Shown piece after piece: positions 1 to 8,498 of a stretch of DNA of 64,000 bases (the stretch's first letter is position 1; each line of letters begins with the position of its first letter). Under the pieces are notes generated by a model, which saw nothing but the letters and a program-made list of their open reading frames with translations, did no database searches and was not told where the DNA came from. Origin of the DNA: Bradyrhizobium barranii subsp. apii (GTDB lineage Bacteria; Pseudomonadota; Alphaproteobacteria; Rhizobiales; Xanthobacteraceae); contig NZ_CP096255.1 in the NCBI RefSeq assembly GCF_011516635.5, forward strand, positions 3,594,501 through 3,658,500, written 5' to 3'. The position numbers and the translations under genes were made by a program.

Positions 1-625
1 GATCCACACACAGCTGCGCCAGCGCCCAGCTGTCGCGGCCCTTCAACAGCTCGATCATCAGCTCGTGCTGGCGCCGCGATTGCGCAAGTCCCTCGCGGTC
101 GGCGAGGTTCTTGGCGCGCATCGGCAGCGTCAGGCTCATGTAGTCCTGGAGCGAGCGGACGAGATAGGGATTGCCGCAGGCCGAGAACAGCGCGAGGTGA
201 AAGGCGTCGTTGGCCTCGTGAATGCCGCGCAAATCCTGCACGTCTGCCTTCGCGCAATATTGCCGTTGCAGCCCAGTCAGCTCGTCGATCAGGGCTTGCG
301 GTGCAGGCAGGGGGATCATCAGCGCGGCCTGTCGCGTCAGCATCTCGCGGACCTCGTAGATCTGCCGGACTTCCTCGGCCGAGTAGAACCGCACGGTGGC
401 GCCGACGTTCTTCTCGCGGCGGACGATGCCGCGGCGCTCCGCATCCACCAGCGCCTGGCGCACGAAGTGCCGGGAGGTGCCGTAGCGCGACATCAGCGCG
501 TCCTCGGTGAGGCGCGCACCCGGCGGCAGGCGGCCGAAGATGAAGTCCTCTTCCAGCCGCGCGACGACGTCGTCCGGATCGTCGCGCCGGACCGGCATGG
601 CGTCTGCGGTGCGAATGTCGGACAT
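1..625 (-). CDS. GntR-family regulator, FCD subfamily (C-terminus cut by window edge)
   Basis: A DNA-binding repressor or activator whose C-terminal domain probably senses a small carboxylic acid. The frame runs off the left edge, leaving about 208 codons. The N-terminal winged helix covers roughly residues 15-75 and includes RYGTSRHFVRQAL. The all-helical FCD domain starts near residue 85 and shows YEVREMLTRQAA and HEANDAFHLALF, where FCD metal or ligand residues usually lie. I chose the ATG at 625 because GGAGGCTGAGGGC precedes it; an in-frame ATG at 643 is possible. It is divergent from the dehydratase/TRAP genes, so local control of them is likely. An inverted-repeat pair in the shared upstream region (679-754) fits an operator. 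Confidence 0.9.
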   Translation of the reverse strand, partial: MSDIRTADAMPVRRDDPDDVVARLEEDFIFGRLPPGARLTEDALMSRYGTSRHFVRQALVDAERRGIVRREKNVGATVRFYSAEEVRQIYEVREMLTRQAALMIPLPAPQALIDELTGLQRQYCAKADVQDLRGIHEANDAFHLALFSACGNPYLVRSLQDYMSLTLPMRAKNLADREGLAQSRRQHELMIELLKGRDSWALAQLCVD

Positions 626-678
626 GCCCTCAGCCTCCGGCATCTGCCGGTTCGTCTTGTGGAGCAGGGCGAGGCCGG

Positions 679-754
679 ATTGTCAATAATTTGTGTCCGC
701 AGGCAGCGTCTGGAGCCGGAAAGCGCGGCGATCCGGCCCAATCTTATTGACAAT
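679..754. promoter_or_regulatory. Inverted-repeat pair, candidate GntR operators
   Basis: ATTGTCAATAA at 679-689 and TTATTGACAAT at 744-754 are perfect reverse complements. Each contains a near-palindrome ATTG-N-CAAT. A second inverted pair, GGCCGGAT (673-680) and ATCCGGCC (731-738), lies beside them. They sit between the divergent regulator and dehydratase starts, where a GntR dimer would bind. The assignment is inferred from position and symmetry. Confidence 0.5.
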
Positions 755-797
755 CAGGGGGCAGGCTGTAGCACAATGGCAAGCGAGAAGGAGCGGC

Positions 798-2519
798 ATG
801 ATGACGAGTGGTTTGCGCAAGGGTCTGACGAGCTATGGCGATGCCGGCTTCTCGCTGTTCCTGCGCAAGGCGTTTATCAAGGCCATGGGCTATTCCGACG
901 ACGCGCTGGAGCGCCCGATCGTCGGCATCACCAACACCTATAGCGACTACAATCCCTGCCACGGCAACGTCCCGCAGATCATCGAGGCCGCCAAGCGCGG
1001 CGTGATGCTGTCGGGCGCGATGCCGTTCGTGTTTCCGACCATCTCGATCGCCGAGAGCTTTGCGCATCCGACCTCGATGTATCTGCGCAATCTGATGGCG
1101 ATGGACACCGAGGAGATGATCCGGGCCCAGCCGATGGATTCGGTGATCGTGATCGGCGGCTGCGACAAGACCCTTCCTGCGCAGGTCATGGCCGCGATCA
1201 GCGCCGATTTGCCGACCGTGGTCATTCCCGTCGGTCCCATGGTGGTCGGCCATCACAAGGGCGAGGTGCTCGGCGCCTGCACCGATTGCCGCCGTCTCTG
1301 GGGCAAATATCGCGCCGGCGAAATGGATGATGCCGAGATCGAAGCGGTCAATGGCCGCCTCGCGCCGTCCGTCGGCACCTGCATGGTGATGGGCACGGCG
1401 TCGACCATGGCCTGCATGATCGAAGCCATGGGCCTGTCGCTGCCGATGAGCGCGACGATTCCCGCGCCGCATGCCGAACGCTTTCGCCTGGCCGAAGCGA
1501 GCGGCAGAGTTGCCGCCGAGATGGCCAAAACCAAGGGGCCGAAGCCGAGCGAATTGCTGACGCCGGCCTCGTTCAGGAATGCGCAGGTCGTGCTCCAGGC
1601 GATCGGCGGCTCGACCAACGGCCTGATCCATTTGACGGCAATGGCGCATCGCTCGCCCCACCGCCTCGATCTCGAGGTGTTCGACCAGATCGGCCGCGAA
1701 GTGCCGGTGCTGGTCGACCTCAAGCCGTCGGGCGAACATTACATGGAGCATTTCCACCACGCCGGTGGCGTGCCGAAATTGCTGGCGCAGCTCGGCGATC
1801 TCGTCGATCTCGACGCGAAGACCATCAGCGGCCAGACGCTGCGCGATGTCGTCGCGAATGCGGAGGACGTGCCGGGCCAGGATGCGATCCGTCCGCGCGA
1901 CAATCCGATCAAGAAGGAAGGCGGCCTTGCCGTCCTGCACGGCAATCTCGCCCCGCGCGGTGCCGTCATCAAGCAGTCGGCCGCAAGCCCCAAGCTGTTG
2001 CAGCACACCGGGCGTGCGGTGGTGTTCGAGTCCGTCGAGGACATGACCTTGCGGGTCGACCATCCCGATCTCGACGTGAACTCCGACGACGTGCTGGTGC
2101 TGCGCAATGCCGGCCCCAAGGGGGCGCCCGGCATGCCGGAGGCGGGTTATCTGCCGATCCCGAAGAAGCTCGCGCGCGGCGGCACCAAGGATATGGTGCG
2201 CATTTCGGATGCGCGCATGAGCGGCACCGCGTTCGGCACCATCGTGCTTCACATCACGCCGGAATCCGCCGTCGGCGGACCGCTCGCGCTGGTGAAGAAC
2301 GGCGACATGATCCGGCTGGATGTTGCCAAGCGCAGCATCGAGCTGCTGGTCGATGCCGCCGAGCTGGAGCGTCGGCGCACCGCATTGAAGCCGGCGGCAG
2401 CACCCGATGAGGCGCGGCGCGGCTACGCCTGGCTGTTCAACGAGACCATCATGCAGGCCGACGAGGGCTGCGACCTCGATTTCATGCAGAGGACTGGGAA
2501 GCAGACTGGGAAGGGGTGA
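798..2519 (+). CDS. IlvD/Edd-family dehydratase, probably a sugar-acid (aldonate) dehydratase
   Basis: It dehydrates a 2,3-dihydroxy acid to a 2-keto acid using an Fe-S cluster and Mg2+. At 573 residues it matches the length of characterised L-arabinonate-type dehydratases. Cys54 (YNPCHGN), Cys122 (GGCDKT) and Cys195 (GTCMVMGT) are placed as the cluster ligands of this family. The start ATG at 798 follows AAGGAG with 5-base spacing; the next codon is also ATG. The frame stays open upstream to 693, but no ribosome site supports that. The neighbouring divergent GntR gene and downstream TRAP transporter suggest uptake and dehydration of a plant-derived sugar acid. The biosynthetic enzyme IlvD is less likely in this setting. 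The exact substrate cannot be read from sequence. Confidence 0.92.
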   Translation: MMTSGLRKGLTSYGDAGFSLFLRKAFIKAMGYSDDALERPIVGITNTYSDYNPCHGNVPQIIEAAKRGVMLSGAMPFVFPTISIAESFAHPTSMYLRNLMAMDTEEMIRAQPMDSVIVIGGCDKTLPAQVMAAISADLPTVVIPVGPMVVGHHKGEVLGACTDCRRLWGKYRAGEMDDAEIEAVNGRLAPSVGTCMVMGTASTMACMIEAMGLSLPMSATIPAPHAERFRLAEASGRVAAEMAKTKGPKPSELLTPASFRNAQVVLQAIGGSTNGLIHLTAMAHRSPHRLDLEVFDQIGREVPVLVDLKPSGEHYMEHFHHAGGVPKLLAQLGDLVDLDAKTISGQTLRDVVANAEDVPGQDAIRPRDNPIKKEGGLAVLHGNLAPRGAVIKQSAASPKLLQHTGRAVVFESVEDMTLRVDHPDLDVNSDDVLVLRNAGPKGAPGMPEAGYLPIPKKLARGGTKDMVRISDARMSGTAFGTIVLHITPESAVGGPLALVKNGDMIRLDVAKRSIELLVDAAELERRRTALKPAAAPDEARRGYAWLFNETIMQADEGCDLDFMQRTGKQTGKG

Positions 2520-2580
2520 CGAACCACCCGAACGAGCGCTCAGACCGCACAAGCGGCGGGCGATAAAACAGGGGGAAACG

Positions 2581-3576
2581 ATGATTGCACGATCCATGCG
2601 TGGGTTGGTGGCCATGGCCGCCGTACTTTTCGTCACCGGGGCCGGGGCACAGGAGGTGAAGCATTATCGCTTTGCCTACGATCAGCCGCGCAACACCGGC
2701 TATTCCATCGCGGGCGACCTCTTTGCCGACAAGCTCAAGGAATTGAGCAAGGGCACCATGATCATCGATCAATATCCGGGTGCGCAGCTCGGGCAGGAGC
2801 CGCAGGTGCTCCAGCTCGTGAAGGCCGGCGACATCGAATTCGCCATCATCTCCTCGGCCAACACCGCGACGATCTCGCCGCAGGCCGGCGTGATGTCGCT
2901 GCACTTCCTGTTCCGCGACGAGAACCACGTGGTCAAGGGGCTGGCCGATCCCCGCGTGTTCGAAGCCCTCAAGACCATGATCGACGAGACCACGCAGGGC
3001 CTGCACGTGATCGCGACGGGCTCGCAGGGTGTACGCCACATGTACTCCAAGAAGGAGATCCACAATGTCGGCGACATCAAGGGGCTGAAGATCCGCGTCC
3101 AGGCGACCGCGACAGAGGACATGATGTTCCCGGCCTACGGCGCCCAGACCGTGCATATGCCGTTCGGCAGCGTCTATACGAGCTTGCAAACCGGCGTCGT
3201 CGACGTCGCCGAGAACAGCATCAACGTCTACCTCGTCAACAAGCACTACGAGGTCGCCCCGGTCCTCAACATCACCGAGCACGAGGCCAATAACGCGCTG
3301 GTGTTCGTCTCCGACAAGCTCTGGCAGAGCCTGTCGGCCGAGCAGAAGCAGTGGGTGCAGACCGCGGCCAACGAGGTCAGCACGAAAGAGCCGCAGAAGG
3401 CGTTCGACCTCGAGCGCACCGCGGCCGACAAGCTGAAGAAGATGGGCGTGAAGATCGTCGACAACGTCGACAAGAAGAGCTTCACGGTGATCGCCGATCC
3501 CTATCTCGACAAGCTCGCCAAGGAGCTCGGCCCGCATGCCGAGAAGATCAAGAATTTGATCCGGTCGGTGAACTAG
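2581..3576 (+). CDS. TRAP transporter solute-binding protein, DctP family
   Basis: A periplasmic receptor that binds a carboxylate substrate and delivers it to the DctQM membrane pair. It has 331 residues with a signal peptide of about 24 residues ending near GAGA. The mature region has the DctP pattern: an early QLVKAGDIEFAIISS stretch, MYSKKEIHNVGDIKGLKIRV near the middle, and QTGVVDVAENS near the conserved ligand-binding region. Start chosen at the ATG after GGGGGAAACG. It lies 61 bases after the dehydratase, so co-transcription is likely. A large palindromic repeat separates it from the DctQ gene. Confidence 0.93.
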   Translation: MIARSMRGLVAMAAVLFVTGAGAQEVKHYRFAYDQPRNTGYSIAGDLFADKLKELSKGTMIIDQYPGAQLGQEPQVLQLVKAGDIEFAIISSANTATISPQAGVMSLHFLFRDENHVVKGLADPRVFEALKTMIDETTQGLHVIATGSQGVRHMYSKKEIHNVGDIKGLKIRVQATATEDMMFPAYGAQTVHMPFGSVYTSLQTGVVDVAENSINVYLVNKHYEVAPVLNITEHEANNALVFVSDKLWQSLSAEQKQWVQTAANEVSTKEPQKAFDLERTAADKLKKMGVKIVDNVDKKSFTVIADPYLDKLAKELGPHAEKIKNLIRSVN

Positions 3577-3588
3577 TTACAGCAAAGT

Positions 3589-3706
3589 CGTCATGCCCGG
3601 GCAGAAGCGCGAAGCGCGCCTTCGTGCCAGATGTCCCGGGCATCCACGTTCTTCCTTCGAGCCCGCACCAAGTGCGTGGATGGCCGGGACAAGCCCGGCC
3701 ATGACG
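3589..3706. repeat. Palindromic intergenic repeat (CGTCATGCCCGGG type)
   Basis: About 118 bases with outer ends CGTCAT and ATGACG and long GC-rich complementary arms (GCCCGGG and related; GGCCGGGACAAGCCCGGCC). It sits inside the TRAP operon and ends 23 bases before the DctQ start. Such a hairpin could attenuate transcription or stabilise the upstream receptor mRNA, which would fit the higher receptor-to-permease need of TRAP systems. Function is inferred. Confidence 0.75.
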
Positions 3707-3729
3707 GAAAGCTGCAGCCGGGAGCAACA

Positions 3730-4308
3730 ATGCCCATCGCCGACAAACTGCTGGTGCAACGGCAACGCCACCTGAAATGGCGCTGGCTCGACTGGCTCGA
3801 GCTTGCGCTGATGGTTCTGTGCGGCGTGCTCTGCTTCGGCTTCTCGCTGTCGGTCACCGCCGACATCGTCACACGCACCATCGGCCACCCCTGGCTGTGG
3901 CTTCAGGAAGTCACCTCGACGCTGTTCATCTATGCGATCTTCGTCGGGACCGCGGTCGCGACCCGACGCAACGATCACCTCTATCTCACCGCGATCTCCG
4001 AAGCGATGCACGGCACGGCGCGGCTGATCGTCGAAGTGATCATTCGTCTCGTCGTGCTCGGCGTCGCCTTCTGCCTGATCTGGTACGGCTATCAGAACTA
4101 TCTTCGCGGCTTCGGCAGCTTTCGCCTGCCGTCGGGCACGCCGATCGCCTCGCTCTATGCGATCATCCCGCTGTCCGGCGTGTTGATCGGACTGTTCACC
4201 ATCGAGCAGCTCGTCAACGGCTTGCGCAACGGCTTTGACCATCGCGAGCCGCCCGAAGAGGACGGAGCGCCCGTCATCACGGACGTGCAGATGAGGGCGC
4301 AGCCGTGA
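3730..4308 (+). CDS. TRAP transporter small permease, DctQ family
   Basis: The small membrane subunit of the tripartite carboxylate importer, 192 residues. Four hydrophobic segments are visible, near residues 22-45, 57-78, 97-118 and 135-155. The WLWLQEVTSTLFIYAIFVG stretch holds the conserved glutamate region of DctQ. Start ATG follows GGAGCAACA. Its stop overlaps the GTG start of the large permease (GTGA), which indicates translational coupling and a one-to-one complex. Confidence 0.9.
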   Translation: MPIADKLLVQRQRHLKWRWLDWLELALMVLCGVLCFGFSLSVTADIVTRTIGHPWLWLQEVTSTLFIYAIFVGTAVATRRNDHLYLTAISEAMHGTARLIVEVIIRLVVLGVAFCLIWYGYQNYLRGFGSFRLPSGTPIASLYAIIPLSGVLIGLFTIEQLVNGLRNGFDHREPPEEDGAPVITDVQMRAQP

Positions 4309-5645
4309 GCGCACCTGTTGTCCTGGCGTTGATGTCGATCTGCTTCCTGTCGTTCGGCTATCTCGGCGTGCCCGTGCCGTTCTCGCTGATGGCCGGCGTG
4401 TTCATTGGTGCGCTCCTCTCCGATGTCTCGCTGGCCGCGATCATCCAGAAGATATTTGACGGCGTGGACTCCGAGGCGTTGCTGGCAATCCCGTTCTTCC
4501 TGCTGGTCGGCGAGCTCATGAGCTCGGCCAACGTGGTGGTACGAATAGCCAACCTGTCAGTATCGCTGGTCGGGCACATCAGGGGCGGGCTGTCGCAGGT
4601 CGTCGTTGTCTTCAGCATGTTCTTCTCGGAAATGTCGGGCTCGACCACTGCCGACGTCGCCGTGATGAGCCGTGCGCTGGGCGGCCCGATGAAGCGCGAG
4701 GGCTACGAGCCCGCCTTCATCGCCGCGATCATCGCGTCTGCCTCGACCATCGCGGCGCTGGTGCCGCCGAGCATCACGGCGGTGGTCTATGGCGCCGTCG
4801 GCAACGTCTCGATCGCCGGCCTGTTCATGGCGGGCGTGGTGCCTGGGCTGATGATCGGCTTCGGGTTGATGATCTATTGCTACTTCTTCGGCCCTTCCGG
4901 CCTGCGCAAGCCGCGCGCGCCGCTGCGGCAGGTGGTGTTCGCCGCGGGTGATGCCGCCCTGCCGCTGATGATCCCTGTCATTTTGCTCGGCGGCATCCTC
5001 ACCGGCTGGTTCACGCCAACGGAAGCCGGCGTCGTTGCGGTGGTCTGGATTGTCGTCGTCGTGATCCCCGCGCTGAACCGCGGGCATATCAAAAAGATCC
5101 CATATGATTTCTGCCTTGCAGGCCTGATCTTCTCGCTGCCGCTGATCACGATCGGCGCCGCCAATGCCTTCGGCTGGATGCTCGCTTACTTACGCGGTGC
5201 GAGTTACATCGCCGACATGATCACCTCGATTGCCGGCAACGATCCGCATCTGATCATGCTGCTGATGGTGCTGCTCTTCACCGTGGTCGGTGACTTCATC
5301 GAGCCGGTGCCGACCATCATCATCTTCATGCCGCTGGTCAACGCGCTGACCGAGGCCGGCGACATCAACGCCGTGCATATGGGCGTGGTGCTGATCGCCA
5401 CGCTCGCCTTTGGCCTGATCACGCCGCCATACGGCCTGGTGCTGCTAATGGCCTCGAAATTCGTCGGCATCAGTTTTGCCAAGGCCTTACGCGCCGCCTT
5501 GCCGATCTATGTTGTGTTCCTGGCCACGATCGCGTTCGCGATCTATTTCCCGAGCGTGGTGCTGTGGCTGCCGCAGAAAGTGCTGCCGGAATCGGTCGGC
5601 TGCTTCAAGTCGCCGGCGGGGACAGGCTACATCTGTCCTAAGTGA
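4305..5645 (+). CDS. TRAP transporter large permease, DctM family
   Basis: The ion-coupled transport subunit, 446 residues with about twelve hydrophobic segments. Family-typical stretches include FFSEMSGSTTADVAVMSRAL and ASASTIAALVPPSI around residues 105-160, and LITPPYGLVLL near residue 370. Translation starts at GTG 4305, overlapping the DctQ stop. The extreme C-terminus overlaps the convergent phosphatase gene by eight bases. With the receptor and DctQ it forms a complete TRAP importer, probably for the acid handled by the upstream dehydratase. Confidence 0.93.
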   Translation: MSAPVVLALMSICFLSFGYLGVPVPFSLMAGVFIGALLSDVSLAAIIQKIFDGVDSEALLAIPFFLLVGELMSSANVVVRIANLSVSLVGHIRGGLSQVVVVFSMFFSEMSGSTTADVAVMSRALGGPMKREGYEPAFIAAIIASASTIAALVPPSITAVVYGAVGNVSIAGLFMAGVVPGLMIGFGLMIYCYFFGPSGLRKPRAPLRQVVFAAGDAALPLMIPVILLGGILTGWFTPTEAGVVAVVWIVVVVIPALNRGHIKKIPYDFCLAGLIFSLPLITIGAANAFGWMLAYLRGASYIADMITSIAGNDPHLIMLLMVLLFTVVGDFIEPVPTIIIFMPLVNALTEAGDINAVHMGVVLIATLAFGLITPPYGLVLLMASKFVGISFAKALRAALPIYVVFLATIAFAIYFPSVVLWLPQKVLPESVGCFKSPAGTGYICPK

Positions 5646-6219
5646 CGAGCTGCTCGACGCGCCATTGCTCGCCTTCACGGAGGTAGCGAAACGGCGTGCC
5701 GTGGCTGTTCTTGAAATAGCTGCCGGCGAGCGATTTCGCCATTCCCTGCATCACCGCGTCGTGGCAGACGAACAGGAAGTCGTCGTCAGGATGACGGTCG
5801 TGCCATGCGGAGACGCAAGCCAGCGACCGTTCGGTCATGGCGTCCCAGTTTTCGCCGTCGGCGGGCAGGATCGAGACGAGGCCCGTCGCTGAGTTGACGC
5901 CGTGCTTGATCATGAGGTCGCGGACAGGGAGGCCCTCAAAGCTTCCGAAATCGAACTCGATGATGCCGTCATCGATCGAGAGCGGCACTGAGATGGCGTC
6001 TGCGATGATCTCGGCCGTTCGGGCTGCGCGCACGAGCGGGCTCGCGACAATTCGGCTGATGCCGGTACCGCGCAACATGTCCGCGGCCTCGTGCGCCTGC
6101 GCAAGGCCGTCCGCGTTCAGCGGGTTGTCGGTTCGTCCCTGAAATAGCCCCTGCCTATTCCAGTCGGTCGCGCCGTGGCGCAGGCCGCAGAACGAGCGCG
6201 CCGGTGCCGGCACGCTCAC
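5638..6219 (-). CDS. Histidine phosphatase-family protein
   Basis: A phosphoglycerate-mutase-like phosphatase of 193 residues. The catalytic LRHGATDWN (phospho-acceptor His) is near residue 12, and the second catalytic His is in FVCHDAVMQGMA near residue 155. ASPLVRAARTAEII also fits the family. I chose GTG at 6219 because it overlaps the stop of the upstream hydratase gene (GTGA), giving coupling. An in-frame longer version to 6456 would run deep into the hydratase gene and is unlikely. Substrate unknown; alpha-ribazole or sugar phosphatase are typical alternatives. Confidence 0.85.
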   Translation of the reverse strand: MSVPAPARSFCGLRHGATDWNRQGLFQGRTDNPLNADGLAQAHEAADMLRGTGISRIVASPLVRAARTAEIIADAISVPLSIDDGIIEFDFGSFEGLPVRDLMIKHGVNSATGLVSILPADGENWDAMTERSLACVSAWHDRHPDDDFLFVCHDAVMQGMAKSLAGSYFKNSHGTPFRYLREGEQWRVEQLVT

Positions 6220-7010
6220 TTGCCCTTGCTCGTGAATTTCTTCACGGCGGCGCGGAAATCTTCCGTATTCATCGCCATGATGATCTTGTGCTCCTCGGCA
6301 TCGAGCTGCTGCTTCACCGGCGTGGTCGCGGCCTGGTAGACCAGCGACTTGGTGCCGGCGATCGCCGCCGGCGGATTCTGCGCCAGGCGCTCGGCGAGTT
6401 TTCGCGTGGCCGCCTTCAACTCCGCGGCGGGGACGACCTTCGCAACCAGGCCCCATTCATAGGCCTGCTGCGCGGTAAAATTGTCCTCCGACAGGAAGAT
6501 CTGGAGCGCACGTCGCGATCCGACCGTACCGACGATCCCGACCGTCGAGCCGCCGTCCGGCGACACCCCGATCTTGGCATAGGCCGGCGTGAACTTGGCA
6601 TCCTCCGCGGCGATGCAGAGATCGGTGACGAAGGCGAGGCCCATGCCGGCGCCGGCCGCCGAGCCGTGCACGCTGGACAGTGAGATCTTCGGCATGCGCC
6701 GGATCATCTCGATGAAGGCGTGATAGTGCTTCAGCAGCTCGCCGACGACCGGCGTGACCGTGCCGGTTTCGGCCGCAGCGCCGATCGTCTGCAGATCGCC
6801 GCCAGCCGAGAAGGCGCGGCCTTCTCCTTCGAGCACGACGACCCTGATGTCGTCGGCGCCTTCGAGATAGGCCGCAAGCTGTTCGAGCTTCTGCGCGATT
6901 GCAAGGTTGACCGAGTTGAACGCGGCGGGGCGGTTGAGCGTGATGGTTGCGATCGGGCCGTCGATCCGCAGCAGGGCGGGATCATCGGGTTTGGAGACGG
7001 GAGCTGGCAT
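6216..7010 (-). CDS. Enoyl-CoA hydratase/isomerase family protein
   Basis: A crotonase-fold enzyme of 264 residues acting on acyl-CoA esters. The oxyanion-hole segments are AFSAGGDLQTIG (about residues 65-76) and SSVHGSAAGAGMGLAF (about residues 110-125). TPAYAKIGVSPDGGST holds the usual catalytic acid region; an Asp is present in place of one of the glutamates of classical hydratases, so isomerase or hydrolase activity is possible. Start is uncertain: ATG 7010 is preceded by GGGG, while in-frame ATGs exist at 7028 and further upstream. It is coupled to the histidine phosphatase downstream. Confidence 0.85.
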   Translation of the reverse strand: MPAPVSKPDDPALLRIDGPIATITLNRPAAFNSVNLAIAQKLEQLAAYLEGADDIRVVVLEGEGRAFSAGGDLQTIGAAAETGTVTPVVGELLKHYHAFIEMIRRMPKISLSSVHGSAAGAGMGLAFVTDLCIAAEDAKFTPAYAKIGVSPDGGSTVGIVGTVGSRRALQIFLSEDNFTAQQAYEWGLVAKVVPAAELKAATRKLAERLAQNPPAAIAGTKSLVYQAATTPVKQQLDAEEHKIIMAMNTEDFRAAVKKFTSKGK

Positions 7011-7199
7011 CTGGAATATCCCCGGCATGAGGTCGTTGCTGCAACTAAATCGCAGAAGGTCGGGGGTGACAATCCCCGCATGCCGCTCTTGCGCAGGACG
7101 GAATGATGGGCTCAAATAGGCCGCCTTCGTTTAGGAACGGACACGAGCGCCGGCTCCTCCTGGGCAAGCCAAGCCAATATCAGCGAGAGAGGAGACGAC

Positions 7200-7241
7200 A
7201 TGGGTGACGCTCGTGTCTCCGGAAATGGGCTGTTCCAATGA
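7200..7241 (+). CDS. Thirteen-residue leader ORF overlapping the flavoprotein start
   Basis: ATG 7200 follows a strong ribosome site (AGAGAGGAG, about 6 bases away) and encodes MGDARVSGNGLFQ. Its TGA at 7239-7241 overlaps the ATG of the downstream reductase (ATGA). The reductase ATG itself has no clear ribosome site. This arrangement suggests translation of the reductase by termination-reinitiation from the leader. No family match is expected for so short a peptide. Confidence 0.5.
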   Translation: MGDARVSGNGLFQ

Positions 7242-8458
7242 CGGGTGGTCCGGTGATCATTGTCGGAGCCGGCCATGGCGGCTACCAGGTCGCGGCATCC
7301 CTGCGTCAGGCGGGCTTTTCCGACCGCGTCTGCCTGATCAACGACGAGGCGCATCTTCCCTATCAGCGGCCGCCGCTGTCCAAGGCCTATATCAAGGGCT
7401 CGGCCGGGCCGGAGAGCCTGATGTTCCGGCCGGAGAAATTCTACCAGGATCAGAAGATCGAGCTGATCGCAGGCCGCGCAGTGTCGATCGATCGCGCCGG
7501 CCACAAGGTGCATCTCGCATCCGGCGAGACGCTGCCTTACGGCCACCTCATGCTGGCCACGGGCGCGCGCAACCGGCTGCTTGATTTGCCCAATGCGAAT
7601 TTGCCCGACGTGAAATACTTACGCATCCTCGACGACAGCGAGGCGCTGCGACAGATCATGCCGTCGAAGTCGCGTGTCGTGGTGATCGGCGCCGGCTTCA
7701 TCGGCCTCGAATTCGCGGCCACCGCGCGGATCAAGGGCCTCGAGGTCGACATGCTCGAGCTCGCCCCACGCGTGATGGCGCGCGCGGTGACGGCGGAGGT
7801 CTCGGAGTATTTTCAGGCGCGGCATCGCGAGGCCGGCATCCGCATTCACCTCGGTGTGCAGGCAACCTCGATCGAGGCTGAGGGCGGCAAGGTCACCGGC
7901 GTTTCCTTGAGCGACGGAAGGCATCTGCCGGCCGACCTCGTCGTGGTCGGTGTCGGCGTGCTGCCGAACATCGAGCTCGCGGCGGAGGCAGGGCTTGCCG
8001 TCGCCGCCGGCATCATCGTCGACGAATATCTCTCGACGTCCGATCCTGACATCTCCGCGATCGGCGACTGCGCGCTGTTCGCCAGTCCGCGCTTCGGCGG
8101 ATCGCAGCGGCTGGAATCGGTGCAGAACGCCACCGATCACGCCCGCTGCCTCGCGGCACGGCTGACCGGCGACCGCAAGGCCTACGACAGCCATCCCTGG
8201 TTCTGGAGCGACCAGGGCGACGACCAGCTCCAGATGGCGGGGCTGACCACCGGCTACGACCGCGTCGTGCTGCGCGGCGATCCCGCGAAGAAAGCGTTCT
8301 CGGCGTTCTGCTACAAGGGCGACAGGCTGCTCGGCATCGAGTCGGTCAACCGTGCCGGCGACCACATGTTCGGCCGCCGCCTGTTCGGCCTGGAGCGCTC
8401 GATCACGCCGGAGCAGGCCGCGGATGAACGCTTCGACCTGAAGAGCGCGCTGGCCTGA
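7238..8458 (+). CDS. FAD-dependent NAD(P)H:ferredoxin reductase-type oxidoreductase
   Basis: A flavoprotein of 406 residues resembling putidaredoxin or rhodocoxin reductases, which pass electrons from NAD(P)H to a [2Fe-2S] ferredoxin for a P450 or Rieske oxygenase. The FAD-binding GAGHGG is at about residues 10-15. LPYQRPPLSKAYIKG follows near residue 42. The NAD-binding VVVIGAGFIGLEFA lies near residue 147, and ISAIGDCALF near residue 275 contacts FAD. The C-terminal reductase dimer domain follows from about residue 320. No ferredoxin gene is adjacent. Two P450 genes lie elsewhere in the window, but the fused one carries its own reductase. Translation is probably coupled to the 13-codon leader. 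Confidence 0.92.
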   Translation: MTGGPVIIVGAGHGGYQVAASLRQAGFSDRVCLINDEAHLPYQRPPLSKAYIKGSAGPESLMFRPEKFYQDQKIELIAGRAVSIDRAGHKVHLASGETLPYGHLMLATGARNRLLDLPNANLPDVKYLRILDDSEALRQIMPSKSRVVVIGAGFIGLEFAATARIKGLEVDMLELAPRVMARAVTAEVSEYFQARHREAGIRIHLGVQATSIEAEGGKVTGVSLSDGRHLPADLVVVGVGVLPNIELAAEAGLAVAAGIIVDEYLSTSDPDISAIGDCALFASPRFGGSQRLESVQNATDHARCLAARLTGDRKAYDSHPWFWSDQGDDQLQMAGLTTGYDRVVLRGDPAKKAFSAFCYKGDRLLGIESVNRAGDHMFGRRLFGLERSITPEQAADERFDLKSALA

Positions 8459-8498
8459 TCGCCCGGTTTGCGGGGCGAGATGAAGAAAGCGCCGCGCT

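Noticed and set aside
744..2636. A long minus-strand frame opposite the dehydratase
   Set aside because: It is a high-GC shadow; the plus-strand dehydratase has all catalytic motifs.
5638..6456. Longer form of the histidine phosphatase
   Set aside because: The extra 79 codons lie inside the enoyl-CoA hydratase gene; GTG 6219 gives the normal N-terminus with coupling.
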